50,114 nt of DNA, taken from Bryobacteraceae bacterium (lineage in GTDB: Bacteria; Acidobacteriota; Terriglobia; Bryobacterales; Bryobacteraceae). The position numbers were made by a program, and so were the translations under genes. Positions 14,279-23,714 of this stretch are shown here, one piece after another (position 1 is the stretch's first letter; the number at the start of each line of letters is the position of its first letter). The notes under the pieces are model-generated. The model was not told the origin of the DNA, searched no databases, and saw nothing but the letters and a program-made list of their open reading frames with translations. The DNA lies in contig JAICXC010000023.1 of assembly GCA_025980665.1 (NCBI GenBank), forward strand, positions 1 through 50,114. Direction: 5' to 3'.

Positions 14279-16114
14279 ATGCAGCAAAGATTTTTCCTGA
14301 TCGCCTCCACCGCTTTAATAATCACGTGTAGCGCACAGACCCGCCGGCCCGATCCGCCTCTGCGACAGCCGGTTCGCGGCACGCACGGAGCCGTTGCGGC
14401 CGGCAGCGATTGGGCCACTAACGCCGGAATGCGCCTTTACGATCAGGGCGGCACGGCCGTGGATGCGGGCATCGCCGCCATGTTCGCGGCGTCGGTGACC
14501 GAGCTTTCGCACTTTGGCATGGGCGGCGAAGCGCCGATCCTGATCCGCACCAAGGCTGGCAAGGTGTATTCGATCGCGGGCGTCGGCACTATGCCCAAGC
14601 TCGCGTCAGCCGATTTGTTCCGCAAACGTCCGGTGCAGCTTGGCGATATCACGTTCCGTGAGAGCGGCGAAACTCATCTCAAGGGAATCATTCCCGATGC
14701 GGGTCTGATGCCGGCCCTGGTGCCCGGCATGGTAGACGCGGGACTGGTCGCGTTGAAAGAGTTCGGAACGAAGTCCTTCGCTGAAGTGATCGCCCCGGCT
14801 GTTGAACTCGCTGATGGTTATGCGGTGGACGACATGCGCGCCCGGAGTTTCGCTGGCGCGGTGCCATTCTTTGAGCTGTGGCCGACTTCCAAGGCGCACT
14901 TCATGCCCAACGGCCGAACTCCCGCAGTCGGCGAAATTTTCCACCAGCCCGATCTGGCGCGTACCCTGCGTGCCATGGTCGCCGCCGAAAAGAAGGCATT
15001 ATCCGGCGGCGCGAGCCGGCAGGCGGCAATTGACGCAGTTCGTGACTATTTCTACCGTGGGGAGATTGCCCGCAAGATCGACGCCTTCAGCAAAGCCAAC
15101 GGCGGGTTGCTGCGCTACGAAGATATGGCCGCGTTCAAGCTTACGCCGGAAGAGCCGGTATCGACCACGTTCCATGGCTATATTGTCTACAAGCCCGGAT
15201 TCTGGAGCCAGGGCCCTGCGATGCTCGAGGCCTTAAACATCATGGAAGGTTTTGACGGCAAGCCGCCGCTCAACTCCGCCGATTATCTGCACCGCCAGGT
15301 GGAAGCGATGAAGCTGGCATATGCGGATCGCGACACGTATTACGCGGATCCCAAATTCAGCAAGCTGAACGTAAAAGAACTCTTGACGAAGGGATATGCC
15401 GCAGAGCGGCGCAAGCTGATCGGCCCGCGCGCATCCCTGGAATTTCGGCCCGGCGCGATTGATGGAAAAGTCGGGCGGCACCCGGCGTTATCGGAAATGG
15501 CATCCTACAAAATCGATGATGTATTGATGGCCCACGACACCACCTGCGTCGACACCATGGATAGCGAAGGCATCGTATTCTCCGCAACGCCTTCGGGCGC
15601 GTGGATGCCCAGCGTGATCGCGGGCGATACCGGCATTCCTCTCACCCAGCGCGCGCAGAGCTTCGTGCTGATTCCGGGGCATCCCAACGAGCTGGCCGGT
15701 GGTAAGCGCCCCCGCGTGACGCTGAGTCCCACGCTGGTGATGCAGGCGGATGGGAAGCCGTTCCTGGCCCTTTCGACTCCCGGCGCGGACGACCAGGAAC
15801 AGGCGCTGGTGCAGCTGATGATGAATGTGATGGATTACGGCATGAACGCACAGGCCGCCATCGAAAATCCTCGCTACCAGACGCGGCACCTGGTCGCAAG
15901 CCTCGACGAGCACGCCTGGAGCATCGGCGAACTTGACCTGGATGAGCGCATCCCCCAATCCGTGGACGCGGAGTTGGCGGCGCGCGGGCACAAAGTCAAG
16001 ATCATGTCGCGCTATAACAACGGCGCGGCTCCCGTGATGATCCGGCTGATGCCCGGCGGAATCATCGAAGCCGGCGCGGACCCGTTCTACAACCGTTCTG
16101 CCCGCGCGCGGTGA
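14279..16114 (+). CDS. ggt: gamma-glutamyltransferase family protein, exported
   Basis: Ntn-hydrolase of 611 residues that self-cleaves into two subunits and transfers or hydrolyses gamma-glutamyl groups. A signal peptide covers about residues 1-20. Family marks include GGTAVDAGIAAMFAASVTE (58-76), FGMGGEAPILI with the glycine-rich GMGG, and MKLAYADRDTYYADP. The predicted autocleavage nucleophile is T421 in AHDTTC; the usual residue after the Thr pair is His, here Cys, so this is a divergent branch. The late TPGADDQEQA replaces the common G-S-P-G-G segment. Its stop overlaps the DUF72 GTG start by 4 bp. Confidence 0.9.
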   Translation: MQQRFFLIASTALIITCSAQTRRPDPPLRQPVRGTHGAVAAGSDWATNAGMRLYDQGGTAVDAGIAAMFAASVTELSHFGMGGEAPILIRTKAGKVYSIAGVGTMPKLASADLFRKRPVQLGDITFRESGETHLKGIIPDAGLMPALVPGMVDAGLVALKEFGTKSFAEVIAPAVELADGYAVDDMRARSFAGAVPFFELWPTSKAHFMPNGRTPAVGEIFHQPDLARTLRAMVAAEKKALSGGASRQAAIDAVRDYFYRGEIARKIDAFSKANGGLLRYEDMAAFKLTPEEPVSTTFHGYIVYKPGFWSQGPAMLEALNIMEGFDGKPPLNSADYLHRQVEAMKLAYADRDTYYADPKFSKLNVKELLTKGYAAERRKLIGPRASLEFRPGAIDGKVGRHPALSEMASYKIDDVLMAHDTTCVDTMDSEGIVFSATPSGAWMPSVIAGDTGIPLTQRAQSFVLIPGHPNELAGGKRPRVTLSPTLVMQADGKPFLALSTPGADDQEQALVQLMMNVMDYGMNAQAAIENPRYQTRHLVASLDEHAWSIGELDLDERIPQSVDAELAARGHKVKIMSRYNNGAAPVMIRLMPGGIIEAGADPFYNRSARAR

Positions 16115-17064
16115 CGCTTCCTCTCTTCGATCCGCCGCCTTCTTTCGCCCCTTCTTTCGATAGGTCGGCGCTGGCGCAACGCCTCCGAGAGCTGGCGAAC
16201 GAGAACATCTGGATCGGTACCAGTTCCTGGAAGTATCCGGGTTGGCTGGACCAGATTTATACGCGTGATCGCTATCTAACACGCGGCAAGTTCTCGCAGA
16301 AACGTTTCGAAGCGGAGTGCCTGGCGGAGTTCGCGGAGACGTTCCCGATCGTCTGCGGAGATTTTTCGTTCTATCAGTTCCCGTCGCCGGAATACTGGAA
16401 GAAGCTGTTCGGCTCCGCGCCGCCGGAGTTGCAGTTTGTCCTCAAGGTTCCCGAGGAAGTGACGTGCGAGGTATTTCCCAAACACGCTCGCTACGGTTCG
16501 CGCGCAGGGATGGTCAACGAGTCGTACTTAAGCGCGGACGCAGTCGCCGCGCTATTTTTAGACCCCCTGGAGCCGTATCGCGCGCGCATCCCCGCGTTGA
16601 TCTTCGAATTCGGGGCGCGTGGGGCGAGTCCGCGCGAATTCGCGGCCAAGCTGGATCCGTTCCTGGGCGCTTTGCCGGCGACGTTTCGCTACGCCGTCGA
16701 AGTGCGCAATCGCGAGTATCTTCAGCCGCGCTACTTCGATATCTTGCGCCAATATCGCGCGGCGCATGTCTTGAACGCCTGGACCAAAATGCCGGTGCTT
16801 TCCGAGCAGATGGCGATTCTGGATGCTTTCCCGGCCGATTTTACGGTGGTGCGGGCGCTGCTGCGCCAAGGCCGGGCGTATGAGGACGCGGTTCAGAAAT
16901 TCGCTCCTTACGATAGAGTTCGGGATGAGAATCCTGAAGCGCGTGAAGCGCTGCGCAATTTGATCCAGCGCATGCGCGAGGAGCGCCGAGCCGCGTACAT
17001 CTTCGTCAACAATCGCCTGGAAGGCAACTCGCCGGAAACGATTCGGGCGGTCACACAAGAATGA
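16111..17064 (+). CDS. DUF72 (YecE-like) domain protein
   Basis: A 317-residue TIM-barrel-like DUF72 protein. Family marks: IWIGTSSWKYPGW near the N-terminus, FCGDFSFYQFP-like segment, LKVPEEVT, and the VEVRNREYL strand. Function is not established for the family. It starts with GTG in a GTGA overlap with the ggt stop and ends in an ATGA overlap with hrpB, so the three genes are read as one unit; the pairing with hrpB carries no clear functional link. Confidence 0.92.
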   Translation: MTLPLFDPPPSFAPSFDRSALAQRLRELANENIWIGTSSWKYPGWLDQIYTRDRYLTRGKFSQKRFEAECLAEFAETFPIVCGDFSFYQFPSPEYWKKLFGSAPPELQFVLKVPEEVTCEVFPKHARYGSRAGMVNESYLSADAVAALFLDPLEPYRARIPALIFEFGARGASPREFAAKLDPFLGALPATFRYAVEVRNREYLQPRYFDILRQYRAAHVLNAWTKMPVLSEQMAILDAFPADFTVVRALLRQGRAYEDAVQKFAPYDRVRDENPEAREALRNLIQRMREERRAAYIFVNNRLEGNSPETIRAVTQE

Positions 17065-19286
17065 AGCTTCCGATCGACGCGTTGCTTCCGGCCATCGTCG
17101 AGGCTTCTGGGAACCTTGTCATTGAAGCGCCTCCGGGGGCAGGGAAGACGACTCGGATCCCTCCCGCCTTACTCGCGTGCGAGCGTGGCGAGATCCTGGT
17201 GCTGGAACCGCGGAGATTAGCCGCACGCCTTGCCGCTCGACGTGTCGCCAGCGAACTGCGTGAGCGCCTGGGTGAAACCGTCGGCTATCAAGTGCGATTC
17301 GAAGACGTGAGCGGACCCCGCACGCGCTTGCGATTCCTGACCGAGGGCGTGCTTACACGGCGGCTGTTGTCCGATCCGAGCCTCGCGGGAGTCGGTACCG
17401 TGATCCTGGACGAGTTCCACGAGCGGCATCTCGATTCCGATCTGGCGCTGGCACTGCTCCGACGTCTCCCGAACATCCGGTTGATCGTCATGTCGGCGAC
17501 GCTTGACGCGGCTCCGATTGCGAAGTACCTCGGCGGCTGCCCGATACTACGCTCTGAAGGCAAGTTGTATGAGCTGGCAATCGAATACACGCCGCACTCG
17601 CCTGCGCCGCTCGAAGAGCAAGTAGCCTCGGCTCTCGAGAAACTCACGCAGCGCGGCCTCACTGGCGACGTACTCGTATTCCTTCCGGGCGCCGCTGAAA
17701 TCCGTCGTGCGGGGCGAGCCATAGAGGCCCTGGCGTCCCGACTGGGGCTTCTGGTCGTGCCCCTCCACGGCGACCTGTCACCAGCCGAGCAGGACCGCGC
17801 CGTGGGACCCGCCAATCGTCCCAAAGTGATCCTCTCCACCAACGTCGCCGAGAGTTCGGTGACCATCGAGGGCGTCACTGCGGTCATCGATAGTGGTCTC
17901 GCACGCGTCGCCGCCTATTCGCCGTGGACGGGACTGCCTTCGGTCGAGGTGCGACGCATCAGCCAGGCGTCGGCGACGCAGCGCGCCGGTCGTGCTGGAC
18001 GGACCGCTCCGGGCCGCGTAATCCGCCTGTACTCGGCCGAGGACTTTCATCGCCGTCCGCAGGCCGATATCCCCGAGATCCTGCGCCGCGAACTTTCACA
18101 GCTGGTCCTGCAACTGCGCGCCATGAAGATCACGCAGCTCGACTGGCTGGATCGAGCGCCGGAGGCCGCGTTCAGCGCAGCCAACGCGCTGCTCGACCGG
18201 TTAGGCGTCACACCGGAGATGGCGGAGCTGCCGTTACCCCCGCGGCTCGCGAAGCTGGTGGTCGAAGCCAGACGCCGCGGTGTTCCTGAAAAGGGTTGCG
18301 CCGTGGCTGCGGTGCTTAGCGCAGGCGAACGCGGAACGTCGGATCTGTTGGCCATGACGGAGTCGGACTGGCAGCCGCAGACGCATCGGGTTTTCGATCA
18401 GCTCCGCAAGAAGATCTCGGGACGAGATTTGCGAAACGCAGGCGACGCTGCCATCTTGCAAAGCATTCTCGCCGCGTTTCCGGATCGTGTGGCGCGCCAT
18501 CGTCGCGATGGAGAGTTACTCCTATCTGCTGGCGGCTCGGCCCGCTTTCCGAATTGCCCCTGGGAGTTTCTCGTCGCCATCGATATCGAGGAACGCCGCG
18601 AGCACGGCGTGCCCCTGGTTCGCCTGGCCGCTCCGATCGAGCCGGAATGGCTGCTGGAGCGTGCGGTCGAACGAATCTCACTCGAATGGAATCGCACTGC
18701 CGAGCGTGTCGAGCAGGTGACGGCGCTGGTCTATGACCAACTAGCCATCGAAGAGACGCGCGCCCCTGCGACGCCCAGTGAAGAAGCTTCGCGCCTGTTG
18801 GCGCAGAATGCTCTCGAAGCGGGTATCGGCCGGTTCGCGGACCGCGACGCCGTGGAGCAGGTGCGTTCTCGTGCGGCGTTCGGCGGAATCGCTATCGACG
18901 TAGACGCGGTGCTCGTCGCGCAGTGCCAGGGAAGAACCACCTTCGCCGAGCTTGATGCCTCAGATCTCTTGGGAATGATTCGGCCAAGCCAAATCAACCA
19001 AGCCGCACCCGAACGCCTACGTTTGCCTGGCGGCCGCGAAGTCAAGGTACATTACGAGCCTGGTAAGCCCCCTTGGATCGAATCGCGGCTACAAGACTTC
19101 TTCGGGATGCGTGACTCTCCGCGCATCGGAGGCGCGCCCGTGGTGGTGCATCTTCTCGCGCCGAATCATCGGCCGGTGCAGGTGACTTCGGACCTGGCAG
19201 GCTTCTGGGAGCGGCTCTACCCACAGGTCCGCAAGGAATTGTCACGGCGGTATCCCAAGCACAAATGGCCCGAGAAGCCGGTTTAA
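17061..19286 (+). CDS. hrpB: ATP-dependent DExH helicase HrpB
   Basis: A 741-residue superfamily-2 helicase. Visible motifs: Walker A PPGAGKTT, DEFHER (DExH box), SATLD (motif III), FLPGAAEIRRA, the NVAESSVTIEGV segment, and QRAGRAGRTAPG (motif VI). The C-terminus RYPKHKWPEKP is the diagnostic end of the HrpB C-terminal domain. It is about 80-100 residues shorter than the common ~820-840, with the shortening inside the middle and C-terminal regions, not at the ends. The substrate of HrpB is poorly defined (RNA/DNA helicase). The 3' end overlaps the convergent ankyrin gene by 4 bp. Confidence 0.95.
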   Translation: MKLPIDALLPAIVEASGNLVIEAPPGAGKTTRIPPALLACERGEILVLEPRRLAARLAARRVASELRERLGETVGYQVRFEDVSGPRTRLRFLTEGVLTRRLLSDPSLAGVGTVILDEFHERHLDSDLALALLRRLPNIRLIVMSATLDAAPIAKYLGGCPILRSEGKLYELAIEYTPHSPAPLEEQVASALEKLTQRGLTGDVLVFLPGAAEIRRAGRAIEALASRLGLLVVPLHGDLSPAEQDRAVGPANRPKVILSTNVAESSVTIEGVTAVIDSGLARVAAYSPWTGLPSVEVRRISQASATQRAGRAGRTAPGRVIRLYSAEDFHRRPQADIPEILRRELSQLVLQLRAMKITQLDWLDRAPEAAFSAANALLDRLGVTPEMAELPLPPRLAKLVVEARRRGVPEKGCAVAAVLSAGERGTSDLLAMTESDWQPQTHRVFDQLRKKISGRDLRNAGDAAILQSILAAFPDRVARHRRDGELLLSAGGSARFPNCPWEFLVAIDIEERREHGVPLVRLAAPIEPEWLLERAVERISLEWNRTAERVEQVTALVYDQLAIEETRAPATPSEEASRLLAQNALEAGIGRFADRDAVEQVRSRAAFGGIAIDVDAVLVAQCQGRTTFAELDASDLLGMIRPSQINQAAPERLRLPGGREVKVHYEPGKPPWIESRLQDFFGMRDSPRIGGAPVVVHLLAPNHRPVQVTSDLAGFWERLYPQVRKELSRRYPKHKWPEKPV

Positions 19287-20491
19287 CGGTGCACCTCCCC
19301 GCGCAGCGCAGCCAGCATGCGTGGGTCGACGCGCACTCTATCATCAGTGAACGTTTGGGGATCAACCGTCGCGCCGGCAGCGACCAGTAGGCCGACGACT
19401 TCGTAGTAACGACCGTTCTTCACCTCCGGCGGAGGATTGCCCCAAGCATACAGTGCCCAGCCCAATGGGGTTCCATTGAAGGGTTCGTCTTTGACGTCGA
19501 TCGGCGCTTTTCGTTCCAGGAGTAGTTTGACGATGTTCACGTGTCCGCCGTACGAGGCCCAGTGAAGGCCCGTACATCCGCGCTTTGTGGCCACATCGAT
19601 ACCCTTCTGCAGAAGAAACTCGACCACACCAAAGCAGCCGTACTCGCATGCCCACAAAAAGCCGTCCTCCATCTGCGATTTCGTAGCCGGTGGTTTCAAA
19701 CCTCCATCAGCCGTGAAGAAGGTTTTGACGGCCTCGAGTTGACCCACACCGGCCGCTCCTTCCAGATCGAGTCGCGCGCCACGCTCAGCGAGAAACTTGG
19801 CAGCGTCGCCACGTCCGTTGTGCAGCGCGGCTATCAATGGGTTCCATCCTCCTAAGAGCCCGTTGGGAGATGCGCCGGCTTTGAGCAGGAGTTCGAGTAG
19901 AGCAATTTGTACGCCGGCGCGAGCCGGATGGACGCTCGTCGCTACCTGCCCCAACGTCGTGCCCGGGCCGTACTCGCGGTTTTCCGCGTCGACTTCGGCG
20001 CCGGCGTCGAGCAGGATCTTCGTGACTTCCACGGCGTTCTTCGGAGTCTTCTGGCGGAAATCCTCGACTCCGTTGGCGGCCACGTAGTGAAGGAGCGTGG
20101 CCTGGTGGTACCGAGTGGAACGCTGCCGGATCAGCTCCGGATTCTCGCGTAGCAGCCGCTTGAGGGTAGTGACGTCGCCCGCGATGACGGCATCCGCCGC
20201 GGATTCGAATTTGGAGACGGGAGAACTCTTGCGACTGACCTCCTCGATGTGTTTTCTGAATTTCGGCCAACTCTCGAAGGCGTGCCAACGGGCAATTATG
20301 AGTTGTGCGTCGGCCAAGACGAACTTGGCGGTTCGAAGCTCGGCGTCTGCCAGCTTGCTGAAACGAGGGTGGTGTCGTTTAACGCGACCGAGCGCGTCCG
20401 AATCGCCGGACCGGAAGGCTCCGAGAAGTTCCTTGGCGAGTTTCTTGTAGTGCTCTAGGTTAGGGCGAGCGGGTAGTTCTCTGGCGTCCAT
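19283..20491 (-). CDS. ankyrin-repeat protein
   Basis: A 402-residue protein with no signal peptide. Residues 1-90 form a charged helical region (HYKKLAKELLGAFRSGD... KFRKHIEEVS) common at the front of bacterial ankyrin proteins. Ankyrin repeats run from about 95 to 375, recognisable by TLLHYVAANG, LLDAGAEVDA, PLIAALHNGR, GLHWASYGGHVNIVKLLLERKAPID and LLVAAGATVD. A protein-binding role is likely, with partner unknown. It converges on hrpB with a 4-bp overlap, and its leader (20492-20639) holds a small hairpin. Confidence 0.9.
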   Translation of the reverse strand: MDARELPARPNLEHYKKLAKELLGAFRSGDSDALGRVKRHHPRFSKLADAELRTAKFVLADAQLIIARWHAFESWPKFRKHIEEVSRKSSPVSKFESAADAVIAGDVTTLKRLLRENPELIRQRSTRYHQATLLHYVAANGVEDFRQKTPKNAVEVTKILLDAGAEVDAENREYGPGTTLGQVATSVHPARAGVQIALLELLLKAGASPNGLLGGWNPLIAALHNGRGDAAKFLAERGARLDLEGAAGVGQLEAVKTFFTADGGLKPPATKSQMEDGFLWACEYGCFGVVEFLLQKGIDVATKRGCTGLHWASYGGHVNIVKLLLERKAPIDVKDEPFNGTPLGWALYAWGNPPPEVKNGRYYEVVGLLVAAGATVDPQTFTDDRVRVDPRMLAALRGEVHR

Positions 20492-20543
20492 TACGACCTT
20501 CCTTTCATAACTGCGCCTGGAGTCCGCCCGAATCAGGCTGAAA

Positions 20544-20560
20544 GAAGGTTCGTAACCTTC
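20544..20560 (-). terminator. small hairpin between PrmA-like and ankyrin genes
   Basis: GAAGGTT-CGT-AACCTTC is a perfect 7-bp inverted repeat. On the minus strand it is followed by TTTC, a weak T-stretch, 80 bp after the PrmA-like stop and 53 bp before the ankyrin start. It may end the acyl-CoA ligase operon transcript; the short T-run makes this uncertain. Confidence 0.4.
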
Positions 20561-20639
20561 GGTGTTTCGTCAGAAGGTGGGCAAAGCCCTTTCCGCGGAC
20601 TGGATGCGCCCTTCGCGCTATTTGCGAATTTATCGCAGA

Positions 20640-21293
20640 TTAGAGGATCACGCAAGTCCATTCGCCCGCGTCGTCCTGGAAGCCCGATAGGATGCACTTC
20701 TGGGCCACCCGCTCGAAGTCCGCACGCATCGAACCCACAACATTTTCGTTGATGTTGGCGACTACTACGTCGAACGCGCCCGATCGAACCGCGTCCACGC
20801 TGCCCACGAAGAAGCACGAGGGCCCAACCGCGTCCGGATCGATGTCGCACGAGACGACGCGTCCTGCTTCCAGCAATTTGGCCGCAAGGGACAAGATGCC
20901 GGACCCGCTACCGACGTCGAGTACCGAGTCGCCTGGGCGGATCAGCTTCTCCATCGCCTCCAGGCACAGCTGCGTACAGCGATGGTAGCCCGTGCCACAC
21001 TGAGCTCCCGGATTGACCACCAGGCGTATCCTTCCCGGCGGGGTCGGTTCGGTGCGCCACGGCGCGGCGACGAAGAACTTCTCGCCGACCAGCAGCGGTG
21101 GAAACCCTTCTTCGGTCCGCGCGACCCAGTCTACGTCAACGACGGCCTCCGGTACGCCGAATTGCGAAGCAACGTTCGCATCTTCGAAAAACGCGTCCAC
21201 GAAACCGTCGCCTTCGGTGACGCCGAGCGTGCCTGCTTCCCATAACCGAAGAGTGACCAATTCATCGACATTCTCCAGGCGAACAAAAACCAT
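20640..21293 (-). CDS. PrmA-like (ribosomal protein L11-type) methyltransferase, short
   Basis: A 217-residue class-I methyltransferase resembling PrmA. Seen: NPGAQCGTGYHRCTQ (94-108), matching PrmA's PG-x-x-FGTG-x-H-x-T, motif I VLDVGSGSG (124-132), acidic D150 (SCDIDPDAV) and VVANI (177-181). PrmA is usually ~290 residues with a separate L11-binding N-domain; here that domain is reduced and the stretch after DIDPDAV is short. L11 may therefore not be the target. ATG overlaps the stop of the acyl-CoA ligase gene (TAATG). Confidence 0.8.
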   Translation of the reverse strand: MVFVRLENVDELVTLRLWEAGTLGVTEGDGFVDAFFEDANVASQFGVPEAVVDVDWVARTEEGFPPLLVGEKFFVAAPWRTEPTPPGRIRLVVNPGAQCGTGYHRCTQLCLEAMEKLIRPGDSVLDVGSGSGILSLAAKLLEAGRVVSCDIDPDAVGPSCFFVGSVDAVRSGAFDVVVANINENVVGSMRADFERVAQKCILSGFQDDAGEWTCVIL

Positions 21294-22897
21294 TAGCCCT
21301 GCACCCGTTTGACACTTTGTGTTCCAGCCCAGAATCGCTCGCGCAGTTCGTTCTTGCGGATCTTGCCGGTTCCGGTCTTAGGAAGAGGATTTTCCGAAAA
21401 CTCGATGATCCTAGGCAGCTTAAACCTGCTCAGACGTTCTTGCAGGAAGCCGTTCAGATCCTCGAGAGTAAGAGCCGCATCGTCTTTCAGAACTACGATG
21501 GCCGCCGGAACCTCACCCCATTTCGAATCCGGAGCGGCCACCACGGCGCACTCGAGCACCGCGGGATGCGCAAAGATCGCCGCTTCTACTTCCAAAGACG
21601 AGATATTTTCGCCGCCGGAGATGATGACTTGCTTCTTGCGATCGACAATCTGAATGGTGCCGTCCTCATCCCAGACGGCCATGTCGCCGGTATGCAGCCA
21701 AGGTCCGCTCATCGCGGCGGACGTGGCATCCGGTTCCCCGAAGTAGCCGTCCATGACCTGGTCGCCCATTACGATCACTTCGCCAATCGTCTTGCGGTCA
21801 CGCGGGACGTCGCGAAGATTCGCATCTACGACACGAATAGTCGCGCCCACCACCGCGCGGCCGGTCATGGCCAGGTGTTCGCGACGTTCCGTATCGCTGA
21901 GATGAATGGCATCCAGAGGCTGCACCATGGTGATCACTGGAGAAGTTTCCGTGAGCCCATACCCACCCATGCACGCGCAGCCAGGGAACGCACGCTCTAC
22001 GCGTTCTACAAGCTCGGGAGAGCTGGTAGCGCCGCCGATGTTCATCGTTTTCAGACTGGACAGATCCCACCGATCGCGATCTAGGGCATGTATAGCATTG
22101 ACGAGAGCGTTGGCCATCGTCGGGACCACGCACAGGTTGGTGGCCCGATGCTCTTGGATGAGCTGGAACACTTCCGCCGGTTCGAACCGCCGCACCATTA
22201 CTTGTTTGATGCCCATTAAGGTGGACGCTTGCGGATGACCCCATCCGTTGGCGTGATAGAGAGGAATGGTGTGGAGATCCACCATGAGTTCCGGGTCCCG
22301 ATATTCCAACGCCACGCTGAGCGCGTGGAGATAAAGCGTCCGATGCGATAGAGCCACTCCCTTGGGCGCACCGGTGCTCCCGCTGGTATAGAAGAGCTCG
22401 GCGATAGCCATCTCGTCGTAGGAAAAGGCATCGGCGCGCTCAGGACAGCCTTGATCGAGGATTTCTTCGTAAAGCAGATCCGACTCCGGAATCCTCTGCC
22501 GCAGTGCGACCCAACGATTCACATCCGGGCACGCCTGACGAAGACCTCGGACCGTGTCCGCGAAATCGTCGTCGAAAATTGCCATCCTCGCGCCGGAATG
22601 ACGAAGAATCGTAGCCAGGTCCGGCTCGGAAAGGCGAATATTCAGAGGCATTAGGATTGCGCGCGCCTGGAGCACGCCGAAGTAGCCTTCGAGCAACTTA
22701 TGGTTGTTGTAAGTGAGATACGCCACGCGATCGCCGGCCACGATCCCGAGCTTCTGCAGGCCGGTTGCGAGCCGTTCCGCACGTTTTCCGAGTTCGGCGT
22801 AGGTGAACTGCTGATCCCCGGAAACGACGCCGATTCTGGATCCGAACAGATCCACGGCGCGATGCAGGCAGCGGAGCGGAGTAAGCGGAATGAACAT
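21293..22897 (-). CDS. long/medium-chain acyl-CoA ligase (AMP-forming)
   Basis: A 534-residue ANL-superfamily enzyme activating fatty or other carboxylic acids via acyl-AMP. P-loop-like FYTSGSTGAPKG (169-180), GYGLTETSPVITM (A5), HTGDMAVWDEDG and VDRKKQVIISGGENIS (A7-A8 hinge), and the catalytic lysine in PKTGTGKIRK (about 512) are all present. The sequence is of the FadD-like type used in beta-oxidation or lipid synthesis; the exact chain is not readable. It begins 3 bp after the TPR gene and ends overlapping the PrmA-like start. Confidence 0.94.
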   Translation of the reverse strand: MFIPLTPLRCLHRAVDLFGSRIGVVSGDQQFTYAELGKRAERLATGLQKLGIVAGDRVAYLTYNNHKLLEGYFGVLQARAILMPLNIRLSEPDLATILRHSGARMAIFDDDFADTVRGLRQACPDVNRWVALRQRIPESDLLYEEILDQGCPERADAFSYDEMAIAELFYTSGSTGAPKGVALSHRTLYLHALSVALEYRDPELMVDLHTIPLYHANGWGHPQASTLMGIKQVMVRRFEPAEVFQLIQEHRATNLCVVPTMANALVNAIHALDRDRWDLSSLKTMNIGGATSSPELVERVERAFPGCACMGGYGLTETSPVITMVQPLDAIHLSDTERREHLAMTGRAVVGATIRVVDANLRDVPRDRKTIGEVIVMGDQVMDGYFGEPDATSAAMSGPWLHTGDMAVWDEDGTIQIVDRKKQVIISGGENISSLEVEAAIFAHPAVLECAVVAAPDSKWGEVPAAIVVLKDDAALTLEDLNGFLQERLSRFKLPRIIEFSENPLPKTGTGKIRKNELRERFWAGTQSVKRVQG

Positions 22898-22900
22898 GTA

Positions 22901-23587
22901 CTACTGAGTCTTCTCCACTAGCTCTGCCTGCTCCTGATCCGCCTTGGCGGCTGGCAGGTCTCCCAAATCGCGGTTGACCCGGGCGCGAGCCATATAGATA
23001 GACGGCGCACCGGGATCATAAGTGATGGCGGCGTTGAAGTCGGCTAGCGCGAACTTGGGCTCATCGAGCTTTTGATACGTCAATCCGCGCTGATAGTAGC
23101 CGTCCGCCGTGGGATGGAGACGAATGGAGCGCGTGAAGTCCTCCAGAGCTTTTTGACGATTGCCCTGTGACGCCTCGATGGTGCCACGGGCGATGTAGGC
23201 GGTGTCCAAGGTAGGATCGATGGCAATCGCCTTCTCGAAGTCCGCCAGCGCGGCTTCACTCTGACCGGCAGCCTGCCGTGCTTTGCCGCGCCCCAGGTAG
23301 GCGTCGGCATATTTGGGGAAGATTGCGATGGCTTGGGTGAACTGCGTGTCGGCCCCCTGGAAATCGCCTGGACCCAGCAAATGGATGCCCTGCTGGTAGT
23401 GGCTGCTGGCACGGTCGGGAGCCGATGCGATGTAAGCGTACACCGCCCAGGTGCTCGCGCCGAGAGCCAGGGCGATCGAGGTTACGCGAATCAGTCGGCG
23501 CTGGGCCCGATTGAGGCGGCGACGCGCCGGAAGAGGCGGCGGAGGCTGGACGGCCTTCCACACCCTTCGAATAAACGATCGGTGCAT
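22901..23587 (-). CDS. membrane-anchored TPR protein
   Basis: I place the start at the ATG 23587 (228 aa): the open frame extends to 23836, but that would overlap the divergent kinase gene and its residues look random. The protein has a basic N-terminus, one membrane helix (about 34-52), then four to five TPR units (for example YLGRGKARQAAGQSEAALADFEKA split over 110-150, and YIARGTIEASQG). It probably scaffolds proteins at the membrane. It lies 3 bp upstream of the acyl-CoA ligase and shares an intergenic region with the Ser/Thr kinase. Confidence 0.85.
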   Translation of the reverse strand: MHRSFIRRVWKAVQPPPPLPARRRLNRAQRRLIRVTSIALALGASTWAVYAYIASAPDRASSHYQQGIHLLGPGDFQGADTQFTQAIAIFPKYADAYLGRGKARQAAGQSEAALADFEKAIAIDPTLDTAYIARGTIEASQGNRQKALEDFTRSIRLHPTADGYYQRGLTYQKLDEPKFALADFNAAITYDPGAPSIYMARARVNRDLGDLPAAKADQEQAELVEKTQ

Positions 23588-23637
23588 TCCCGCAAGGATT
23601 ATATCAGCGCGCGGGCGGTGAAAACGCGCTTCGGCTA

Positions 23638-23657
23638 CTGTGAACGACGTTTCACAG
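23638..23657. promoter_or_regulatory. inverted repeat in the divergent TPR/kinase promoter region
   Basis: CTGTGAA-CGACGT-TTCACAG: perfect 7-bp arms with a 6-nt spacer, midway between the two divergent starts (23587 and 23715). The form fits a dimeric regulator site. No binding protein is identified. Confidence 0.5.
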
Positions 23658-23714
23658 GAATTTAAAACCAACCACAACCGCTCCCTGAACCAGTAAAATT
23701 GTAGGTTACTTCTT

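Noticed and set aside
14279..14339. Gamma-glutamyltransferase as a lipoprotein
   Set aside because: IITC has Thr at the -1 position, a poor lipobox; an ordinary signal peptide fits better.
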